Assembly: GCA_022264855.1 (NCBI GenBank)
Contig: JABYQU010000007.1
Span: 496,001 to 560,000 of the forward strand
DNA length: 64,000 bases
DNA from: Lenzites betulinus
Taxonomy: Eukaryota; Basidiomycota; Agaricomycetes; Polyporales; Polyporaceae
Direction of reading: 5' to 3'
Shown: piece after piece, positions 55,642-64,000 of the stretch
How positions within the stretch are numbered: the first letter of the stretch is position 1
How the letters are laid out: each line of letters opens with the position of its first letter
Notes under the pieces: generated by a model
Database searches by the model: none
Seen by the model: only the letters and a program-made list of their open reading frames with translations
Told to the model about the DNA's origin: nothing
Program-made: the position numbers and the translations under genes

Positions 55642-56409
55642 CTAGAGCTGCCCTATCCGCTGCTGCATCTTCTCCTTCACGGTCTGGTACGCGCTGAGGA
55701 GCGTCTGCTCGTTGATCACGATGTCCGACGTGTCCGCCTTCGGCCTGCTCACGCGCGACGCGATCGCCGTCGCGTCCGTGTCCACGATCACGCTGCGGGC
55801 CCGGGTCAGCGCGCGCGTCGATGGCGCGGGGATGGGTAAGGGGGAACGGGGCGGGCGGGCTCACCCGTCGTCGACGGTCTCGTCCAGGCAGAGCAGGACG
55901 AGGTCGAGGTTCTCGAGCACGCCGCGCTTCTCGACCTGGTTCCGGAGGAGGAGGTAGACGGCCTCGAAGAAGGCGTTGAGCGCGGCGTGCAGCATGAGCT
56001 CGTTCTCGGCGGGCTCGCCGATGATGTAGAAGATGAGGTCGAGCGAGTGCTTGTACACCGCGAGGTGCGAGTCGTACAGGATGATGTCGCCTGGCGGGGG
56101 TCATAGCGAGCGTGTTAATGACAGTATCACACCCGGGCGAGACGGTTGGTTTGTGTCGGTGAGAGCGCGTTATGGAGGTTGGGTGGACTGAGAGAACGTT
56201 GGGAGCACTCATGCGGGGTAGGGCTTACCTCCGGCTTTCTTGGTCTTTTGGAAGAGGCCCTTCTCGAACGCGCGCTGGTCCTTCAGCGTGGTCAGCTTCT
56301 TCGATCCGCCATTAGGGTGTCCTTTTGGATGGTAGTACTTTGAAAGCACCCGGTGGCCGTCCGTGTCAATGATGAGGAAAGCAGTGACGGTGTACAGAGA
56401 CAGGTTCAT
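55642..56409 (-). CDS. RET3: Coatomer subunit zeta
   Basis: Multi-exon minus-strand gene. It starts MNLSLYTVTAFLIIDTDGHR, continues VLSKYYHP, and after an insert gives DIILYDSHLAVYKHSLDLIF, YIIGEPAENELMLHAALNAF and RGVLENLDLVLLCLDETVDD. It ends with the helix EQTLLSAYQTVKEKMQQRIG. This longin-like small subunit pairs with gamma-COP in the F-subcomplex of COPI, needed for Golgi-to-ER retrieval. Length and ends match the family. It shares a 278-base divergent promoter with the gene at 56688. The symbol follows the yeast orthologue. Confidence 0.93.
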
Positions 56410-56687
56410 GGCGAGGTGAGGGAGCGCGGCGGCCAATGGTGATGGTGCTTGGTGACACGAGTGATTTTGGGGATGGTCCAGTATATGTTGGTCGTCCGAG
56501 ACAACGAGGAGGGCCCAAAATCAGAAACGAAAGGAGGTGGTAGTCCAGTGAGAGCGAGCGCCGGGTGACGTGCAGTACTAGAAAGGCAATGCATATACAC
56601 GATACATACTTCATCACAAGTGTACAGCCGTTACGCGTACTCAGGTTCATCCACAACCACCACCATCTCGTCCAATCGTCCTCCCAA

Positions 56688-57134
56688 ATGGCTCCAATCC
56701 CAGCCGTAATTGTCGGGTACCCAGTGAACTACCATGCAATGAATGGATACCGCCAAAAAGCAGGTCTCGAGGGTCATAACCTTCGTCCTTTCGTACAACA
56801 TGTCGAGTCCCTCGTCGGTGTTCCGACCGCGCTCGTGCGGGTCGACGACGCGACCTCTGCCGGCGAGGAGGAAACGCGGTACTACTTATGTTGTTTCGCG
56901 GACTACAGCGGGCGCACGTACAGTCCACAGGAGATGCGCGCCATCCCCGTGCCTGATGCATTCACGCGGCTGCCAGATCTGCTGTCGGGGCTGGTCGCGG
57001 GCGGCGTAGAAAGGCGATCTGCACCGCGTACAATGGTGTTCTCTTACGACGATACAGGTGCTTCTAGGGTGAATGCGAATTATATACCCATCGGGGGCGT
57101 GTCCGGGGTTGTCTCTCCTGGGCAGACGGTGTAA
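56688..57134 (+). CDS. Uncharacterised protein (148 aa)
   Basis: A single exon encodes 148 residues beginning MAPIPAVIVGYPVNYHAMNG. I do not recognise a domain. Composition is globular, with a Cys pair (YYLCCFADYSGRTY) and a Gly-rich end (NYIPIGGVSGVVSPG). No signal peptide or membrane helix. It is transcribed divergently from coatomer zeta with only 278 bases between start codons, which suggests a shared promoter. Real-gene support is the ATG context, the compact protein-like sequence and its position. Confidence 0.65.
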   Translation: MAPIPAVIVGYPVNYHAMNGYRQKAGLEGHNLRPFVQHVESLVGVPTALVRVDDATSAGEEETRYYLCCFADYSGRTYSPQEMRAIPVPDAFTRLPDLLSGLVAGGVERRSAPRTMVFSYDDTGASRVNANYIPIGGVSGVVSPGQTV

Positions 57135-57370
57135 GAGCGAGCACATAGAAGAACGAAACAGATCGAAGATCTTGAACAGGCCAACAGCACTCTCGAGTCG
57201 TGAGTCGCTGGATCCGCGTGCGCAGGGTACACATTGACAACTAACCATGCCCACCGACATTTTAACACAGAGCTTTGCAGCCTTACATAGGCACGATGTT
57301 TCCGAATCCTCCATGGTCATACACCCATCACGCTACATACACATATCTCACACGACGACGCCTCAGTACT

Positions 57371-58769
57371 TCAGTTATAATGCACGACCTTCTCGCCCCC
57401 AATCATCTCCTCCTCCTCGTGCCCGCCCTCGATCGTCTTCTTCTCGCCGCCCTGCCCGTACGCCTTCACGCGGCTGCACTCCCACTCCCACGCCGTCGGC
57501 GACTTGCGCCCCTCGTCGAAGAAGGTGAGGCCCGTGCCGGACGCGACGGGCGACGCCGCGATGGGCGTGAGGCGCGTCGAGCGGTTGAATTGCGCGAAGT
57601 AGAACACGCCCAGGCGGCGGTACGGCACCTGTGCCGGGTCGGGCGGCGAGACGACGCGGTGGATTGTTTGCTTCAGGTAGCCTCCCGAGATGACTGCGCG
57701 CGGGGGGTCAGCGTGGGGAGGTGGGGGGCGGAGGAGTGGGCTTACAGTGCATGGCGTCGCCGAGGTTGATGACGAGCGCGTCGGGGACGTGGCGCACGTA
57801 GCGCCATACGCCGTCGGGCATCAGGACCTGCAAGCTCACGATGGGCTGCGAGTAGAGGACTGTTGGTCATGTTAGTTTTCAATAGGTTTCTGTTGAACGA
57901 TGAGGGAGCGTACGAGAAACGGCGTTGAAGTCGGTGTGGCCCTGCAGACGGACACCATCCGTCTTGGCGTCTTCCTCAGCTGATGGTGGGTGATATAGTG
58001 CGTAGCGGAAGAGATCGAACCGCTCTTCATTATTCGACGCGAGGTTCCACAGATACGATGGCGGGAGCTTCAGAACGAGCGACAGCACAGTTAGGATCTT
58101 CCGGAAGATATGGTCGTGGTTATACTACGATCCATCCTTCAGTCTCACGCAGCCCCATAAGGAAGGGCGAGGGGATATGCACATACCTCGGTGAACTCCT
58201 CGATCTCGTCGACGAGCGGGGCAAGGGCGGGCGGGAAGATCTTTTCGCGGCGCTCGGGCGTGTAGCTCTGCCCGCCAAGGGAGAAGTGCTCGATCTGGTC
58301 GCGCACACCCTTGAGCTTCCAGTGTCCGCGCGGCTTGTACCCCGTGAAGTCGCCCTCCTCGAGGATTTTGGCGGCATAGCGTGTTTTGTCTTCCTCCGGT
58401 ACCCCGTCGAACGCATACTGGGCGATGCTAAACTGCCTGTGGGGTTGGTCGGTAAACAGCATTACAGATAAGTGCGGCATGCGGGAACATACCTCTGGAT
58501 TTGTTCTGATGACAGTCCGTGGTTCGTTGCGTAGATGAAGCCGTCGCGCGCGAACGCGTCGCCAATGGTCTTCACGACATCCTCTGGCACATTTTCATAG
58601 TCATTCCCCGCGATGAGGGAGAGGTCGAGCGTTTCTAGCTTCGCAAAGTCCACTACGCGCGCGCGTCAGTCCCGCGCATCACTGAAGCTTTTGAATGTCA
58701 ACACATACATTCCACATCAGATGTCGGTGGGTACTGCCAGCGCGGGATGTCCGAGTTAATTCCAGGCAT
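57371..58769 (-). CDS. 2-oxoglutarate/Fe(II)-dependent oxygenase (isopenicillin N synthase-like)
   Basis: A multi-exon gene. A first exon from 58769 (MPGINSDIPRWQYPPTSDVE) joins in frame to LDFAKLETLDLSLIAGNDYE. The DIOX_N domain includes DAFARDGFIYATNHGLS. The catalytic core has the first iron ligands in RLQGHTDFNAVS (HxD), the distal His in QTIHRVVSPPD and the 2-oxoglutarate-binding RxS-like YRRLGVFYFAQFN. LMPDGVWRYVRHVPDALVIN and LGDAMHC complete the jelly-roll core. The family oxidises small molecules; the substrate cannot be told. The C-terminus is an acidic, Lys/Glu-rich tail. Using a later start would drop the first exon. Confidence 0.87.
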
Positions 58770-59902
58770 GTCGGTATAGCGCGTTCACAATTTCCAGCAG
58801 ACGGATGGCAAGGGCAGAAAGGAACACGGGTAGGTCGAGCTGGGGCGAGGAGGTGGAAGGTCAATTGCACCCACTCAGCCACTGGCACTGGCATGATAAA
58901 CAGCGATATCGCTACGGCGGGGCCCTCGACGGGCGCATCGCGTCAGAGTGGCAGGACTGTTGCGCTATACGCAGGCGTTCTGCCGTACCCGACCGGCCGA
59001 TCGAGCGCGTCAAGATTATTCGTTGCTGGTGTGAGTGCGAGCACGAGCGAGCACGACTATGCGCGGCCCGGTGGCGTCATACCGCCCCCGAACATCGCGA
59101 CTGGTCCTAAGCCCGCTCCGCCGGGCTGCTGTTGTGGATGTTCTGTTCTGCTTGCACTTGGGGTGCCTGTGGATGGAGAAAGGGGGAAATATGGCCGACG
59201 GTTCTCCGGATGGCGAATGAACGTTGAACAGTCCTGTAGACATTCTCGTCGAACGGGAAATCGGCCGAATGTACAAATTCAAACACATTCGCAACGCGAC
59301 AGCCCCGCGTATGTCCGTAGCTCCTGCTAGTTATTAGCATCAGCACATTGAACATGTTTTTAAAGTTTGTGGGGGCGCACCTGATTTGTCTAAAGACAAG
59401 CCGCGTCCGCGTCGAAAAGTAGCAGCTGAGTAGGCACCACGCCGGCGCCTCAAACAGCCAATCAGGGGACTCCATTCTAGCTACTAGTGCCTGTCCGTAA
59501 AAGGAAGCCGGTAGTATGTTTGGAATGCGCCACTGGCATCGAGCATCCGAACGAGCTCATCGGCGGCGTGTGCTGTACACCGGGAATCCAAGAAGCACAT
59601 TCCTGAGGAGTGGCTGTGTGGGATCGTTGTTGAGTGACGCTAGTAGCGAGTGCATAATATAACGGCAAACCAGACATATGTTCGGGAACGGGGTACACGA
59701 TGCGCTCCGGTTTACCAATCGCTACAGCAAGAACATGCGAATGAACAACTTGACGTAAGATAGATTACCGATATCTGAATCGTATTCCACTTCGTATATA
59801 CCCTCGCCTCTTCGTCATCCTGGTACTCAGGCAACCACCGAAGCAGTGAACGTAAAATCCGCGCTCAGAGCCTGCATAACCCAAGACGATCCCGTCAGCA
59901 CT
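58770..59902. other. Intergenic
   Basis: About 1.1 kb between the oxygenase start and the 3' end of the next minus-strand gene. Only low-quality open frames, no recognised feature. Confidence 0.4.
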
Positions 59903-60752
59903 CTACCACATAGCGGGGATAGATGCGCTCACGTCCTGCGACATCACGACCTCGCGCCCCACGGGCATCTCTCCTCCATCCTGGGCTTCTTTGGTATCGG
60001 CGGACGACGCAATGAACGGCGCGAAAGCAGGAGGCATAACCTTCACCGATGGCAGCCTTTCCACCCGCGGGGGCTGCATAGAGCCCGAGGACGGGGCGAC
60101 GGGTTGCGGAGCCTTCCCTGTGGTCAGTGCCGAGATGGCGTAGCATTCGACCCGGAGTTCCTGCACACATCGACCTTGGTCAGGCCACTACGCACCAGAC
60201 ATCATGGCTAGAAACGCGTCGACGCACCTCGAAGGAAAGCTCTCGTAACCCAGGCGTCGCGCTGATGCTCTGGAAGACCTCTGGCGTGCTCGCCGCTGCG
60301 GGAAGCCTTCGTGGATGCGGCGGGCCCTGGCTGTAGTGTGCGGACGATGCGCTGGTAGTCCCCCGCCTAGACCTAGGCTGCCTCCATGTGGAGTTGTGCT
60401 TAGCCAGCGTCGCGCGGTGCGGCAGAGAGCGGGGTAGGGCATCCTTGGCTATGGCCCTGGAGCTTGTGATAGGTGTGGGTGCGGGAAAGCCGAAGCCAAC
60501 ATCGGATGAGATACATTTTGCACATGTCGTGGGGAAGGGACCGTTCCCGGCCCCGGTCTCGGTCTCCCCCTCGATGTCCATCGCATCTTTGCGTGCTACG
60601 ACCTGAGGGGCAGAAACGGGTCGCCGGAGCGCCACCATGCAGCGGTCTGGAACGGAAAGAGGGAACCTATCGGGGAGGGGACGCGGCGCCTGGTAAGGAT
60701 CCTCGGAGGTGTGGTAGGAGAGGTCGAGTTCGGAGATGCAAGAGTCGCCCAT
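59903..60752 (-). CDS. Uncharacterised, probably disordered protein (260 aa)
   Basis: Two exons, 60752-60228 and 60160-59903, join in frame (donor gtgcgt, acceptor gtgcag) to give 260 residues. The N-terminus is MGDSCISELDLSYHTSEDPY. The sequence is rich in Pro, Ser, Ala and Arg with few aromatic residues (HRATLAKHNSTWRQPRSRRG), so it is likely disordered and may be regulatory or nuclear. An alternative donor 20 bases downstream would run into a stop, which supports this model. No family recognised. Confidence 0.55.
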
Positions 60753-61068
60753 GGTATATGAAGTTGCAATAGAGGGAGCAATGAGGTCCAGGAGTTGGTG
60801 AGAACGCGATATAGCGATGGAAGTAGCTGTAGAGGTACAGGATGAGTGAGAGTGTGGGAAGAACCCGAGGGACAATGGGGCGCGAGTGGCATGCTGCAGC
60901 GCTTCGTCTGGCGCGTCTGGTCACACTCATAGCCGCAGCATACGCGAACCGTCACATTCGCGCTCTACCATAGCTACACAAGCGCTGTACGAACCAATCC
61001 ACGCTACTGCTCAAAACATCGTCAGCATACGTCGACGCCGGGGATATACAATGGACATACTCACACTT
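60753..61068. other. Intergenic
   Basis: Short upstream region of the 260-residue gene and 3' end of the methyltransferase gene. Nothing else seen. Confidence 0.4.
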
Positions 61069-62352
61069 CTACAGCGGTTTAGTCGCAACCCAGAACGCGG
61101 CCTGGTATAGCCAGCGCATCATCGCCGTCTGGTCCGCCGTATACTCGCATTCCACCATGCGCCTCCTCTCGACACCCGCGCTCTCCCCTTCGCCGGCTAC
61201 GTCGAATCCGACCATCTCCGCCACGCGCAACATCTCCTCCAGGCTGAGCTCCACCGCGGCCTGTCCCCCGCCCGTCCAGAGCAGTGGACCGAGGTTCACC
61301 CACTTGCCCCCGGGGCGGAGGAGGCGGTGGATATGTTCGACGGTCTCGATCGCGTTGAGCGACGTGTCGATGAAGAATAACGTGACGATGAAGTCGTAGC
61401 CGGTTGCACCGTTCACGTTCTTTGGGGCACGTAGGGAGAGGAAATCCTGTTCTGCTAGGACAAATTTGTCGCTGAGGCGCGGGACGGCGTCCGGGAACGC
61501 TACGCTACGGAAAAGCTCGTTTGCAGTTCGTTGATGGGAGAACCAGGAAGCGTAGGGCTGTAAGGTGTGTTGCTGTGGGCGCTGTGTGTATTTCTCCGTG
61601 AGGAGATACCGGAACGCGAGGTTCATGAAGTACGAGAGCTCATTAGCAGTCGTTTGAAAGCCTAGTAGCAGATTGTTGGCGCGTACGGTCACTATGCGTG
61701 TATGGTGGTGCAGTATTTCCTATCGAGGGGACATACCAAGCTGTGATATCTCCCACGCAAGTCTTCCTAGTCCACATCCTGGGACGAGGATACGCTTGCG
61801 TTCACGCTCTCCAGGCGCGACGGTCTTGAGGACGTCCAGAACAGGGCCGAATATCTTCGCGCGCTCGACTCCCCCCTCCGCACTCCAGTCCCGCACAAAA
61901 TGCTTCAGAGACTCACGAACGCGGCTGATATCCCCGACAATTTCGGGGCCGACCAGACTCGACTGCTGGAACTCCTCCGGGAACTCCTCGCGCGCGAGGG
62001 ACGCGATGGCATCTGCGACGACCGTGTTCGTCTTAATGGAGTCTTCCAACCGCGCAAGTTTCTTCGTGTATCCGAGGTCGTACCCTATGCGTCTGTGGGC
62101 CCAGGACATCTTCTTGTACGATGCGCGCATGGCGCCCAGCTCTCTTCGCGACAGCTTGGCATACTGTGCGTAGGACGCGGCTGCGCGCTGTACTGAGAAA
62201 TGCCCTACGATGCTCTTCTGGGCTCTGCCGAAGATGATCTCCAACAAGGTGCGAGGGTTCCCTGGTATTTTCAGACTCAGGACCAGCAAGAACGCAGGAA
62301 TGAGCCAAGCGATGGTATGGTCTGAGTACACGAGCTGCTGGATGTCGATCAT
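61069..62352 (-). CDS. Carnosine N-methyltransferase-like protein (N2227 family)
   Basis: Two exons, split at QLG|VTVRANN. The N-terminus has a hydrophobic stretch (TIAWLIPAFLLVLSLKI), then an alpha-helical region. The S-adenosylmethionine-binding motif I is RILVPGCGLGRLAWEISQLG, followed by NELSYFMNLAFRYLL. Motif-like YDFIVTLFFIDTSLNAIETV and LLRPGGKWVNLGPLLWTGG complete a Rossmann methyltransferase of the CARNMT1 / yeast YNL092W family, which methylates an imidazole of carnosine-like dipeptides or related His. An N-terminal hydrophobic helix is not typical of soluble CARNMT1 and may anchor the protein to a membrane. The cellular substrate in fungi is unknown. Confidence 0.88.
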
Positions 62353-64000
62353 GGAAGTGACAGTACAGACAAGCGAGGGGGTTTCAGTAGGGCGTGCCTA
62401 CACACAGAGCGGACCAGAGACGGCTTGTGTATACTAACCCAGTGGTCCTAGGCTGCTAGTGTATGGGGGGATTGTTGATGAAGATCATGACTGAGCGCTG
62501 CATGCCCAGGGCGCCCATGAGAGACGAGAGCAACGTGCGAATTTCCTATAAGCGAAATTGATTGGAGGAAGGAAGCCAATTACTGTCCGTGTCAATATTC
62601 CTACTACGCGGCTTACTCGTACACTTCCCTGACCCTCTTCGACTGCCTAAGGTCACTCTAGCACTGACGTGCTGTATGCACGTCTTGTCAAGAATACATA
62701 AATCTCGGTGCGCTCATATCCTCTACTGTAACTTGAAGGCCCGCTGCCTTACTGTCCCAGCGAGCCTTCGAGTTCAAATGGCCCTCGTAATGGGAGCCTC
62801 ACGCTCATTGCTTCTGGTACATACTTGTGAGAACACTCGTGAGTATATTATCAGACTGTCATTGTAGCTTGCAATAATTCGACCGACGATTCTCAGCCGA
62901 TTGACTCACGGAAATTTGTACAAGCTACAGCCTGATATTCCATATGCGTGCTCTGGATTGTCCGGCACATAGCCACCATGTTTTATAAAACTTTAGAAAA
63001 GGACTATCCGTGGTAGTATTCCCCCACGTGCAGGCTCGCGCGGATCAATACCCCAGCTTGTTAATATTTGTGGTGATTTATTGCGAGAGTTGTAGGCGGG
63101 CAAGCGGCGTTGCACATTCACCTCATAACGCATAGCACAGTAGCGGTATACGTAAGATTGATTTCATCGCTTTACTTCTATTCCATAGAAATACATAGAG
63201 CAGAGTGAAATGGAGGCTGAAAATTGGTGAGTGATGGGACCCAGCCTCTGTGAAGGTGAATCTCACACTCGAACCGCAGACGTGTGTATGAAGCGGACCA
63301 TCCAATGATATTACACAGTGCGACGTTACGAGGGGAACTGAGGGCATGTGGGAACGAGAATTCGGCGCATGTTGGTTTCCCTCCCGCTTGCGCGAGAGGT
63401 ACTTATCCCGAGGACCACGTAAAGGTCTGCGCCAGGACGGGCCGCTCGCAGAGCAGCCCGCCCTCCCTCGAGGCACGCACCTTGTGTGTAGACTGATCTT
63501 GCGTCTGGAACAAGAAGAAACAGAAGGGACTCCGACGGGACTACTACACAACCCGAATGCAGGAGATGGAGTAGCACCGCCCGGGTACCCATGAGACACG
63601 AGACAGACAGAACAGAAAGAAGGAAATCCGGAACCAGACACTACGAAGCAGAAGCAGAAAAGAAACAGGAAAAGAAAAGGAAGGAAAGAAACGGAAGGAA
63701 AGAAAGATGAGACTCCTGGCCTTGAATCGACGCGTGCGCTGTAGAGGTAGAGATAGATGAGCTTCCAATCTGATGTTATGAGCAGGAGAGGACAGACCTT
63801 CGTGAATGAGAGGGCGCACTGTGAGATGGGAGCCAAAGCAGACAAGCTGAGAGAGGCAGAGACCAGTGAGGGGAAGCTAGAAGATGGCGGTATGAAGGAA
63901 GGAGAGAAGGGGAATATGTCCTGGGCTTTATACACGCAGGAGTAGCGGGGATTAAACCCGTCAGCCTCGTCGAAAGACATCGCCAAATACTGGCTGACGC
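62353..64000. other. Gene-poor end of the window with a purine tract
   Basis: No supported gene. From about 63590 to 63710 the plus strand is a strongly purine-biased tract (agaaagaaggaaa-type). It opens a long minus-strand frame of Phe/Ser/Leu-rich low-complexity peptide, which I regard as an artefact. The region may be the 5' flank of a gene beyond the window. Confidence 0.45.

Noticed and set aside
63123..63986. 287-residue minus-strand open frame
   Set aside because: Its sequence is low-complexity Phe/Ser/Leu produced by the purine tract on the other strand; no domain, poor start context.
1..64000. CRISPR array, prophage or bacterial operon
   Set aside because: No regularly spaced short repeats, and the genes are spliced and eukaryotic throughout.

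Overview
This is a stretch of nuclear DNA from a basidiomycete fungus, most likely an agaricomycete close to Polyporales. The signs are GC-rich coding sequence cut by many 45-70 base GT-AG introns, a Plavaka-type DNA transposon, HET-domain genes, F-box/LRR-like genes and a fungal cytochrome P450. I followed the exon joins of most genes by hand, so most gene models below are spliced models that stay in frame, not single ORFs.

Layout. 1-5.0 kb is transposon territory: an apparently intact 976-residue Plavaka transposase gene followed by the 3' end of a Ty1/copia element with its LTR. 5.1-5.6 kb holds a decayed copy of a small secreted KRE9/KNH-like gene. At 5.97-6.82 kb an 855-bp palindromic, tRNA-like (SINE/foldback) element sits inside the first codons of a serine beta-lactamase-like gene (to 8.98 kb). 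It is flanked by a 7-bp target duplication, and the pre-insertion reading frame can be read across it. 9.1-20.8 kb carries an F-box gene, a MITE-like element, a Pus9/Rib2-type pseudouridine synthase, an unknown gene, one copy of the KRE9-like gene, a 104-residue membrane protein and a DCG1-type Asp/Glu racemase. 21.3-24.3 kb is a Cdc15/Imp2-type F-BAR/SH3 protein. 24.7-26.1 kb is an inverted copy of the 16.5-18.0 kb block with the second intact KRE9-like gene, next to a second F-box gene.

29-39 kb: a small membrane protein, a NIF3-like protein, tRNA-Gln(UUG) with a 7-base intron, a HET-domain gene, an Nrd1/Mrn1-type RNA-binding protein and a monoacylglycerol lipase. 39.3-40.9 kb is a degenerate repeat array. 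41-56 kb is rich in early secretory pathway genes: a KDEL receptor, a membrane J-protein, a VIP36/Emp47-type lectin and coatomer zeta, interspersed with a P450 and a second HET gene. 56.7-62.4 kb: two unknown genes, a 2-oxoglutarate/Fe(II) oxygenase and a carnosine N-methyltransferase. The rest is intergenic.

I see no CRISPR, no prophage and no convincing biosynthetic cluster. The most informative signals are the palindromic element inside the beta-lactamase-like gene, with two distinct ways the gene might survive it, and the recent inverted duplication of the KRE9-like genes.
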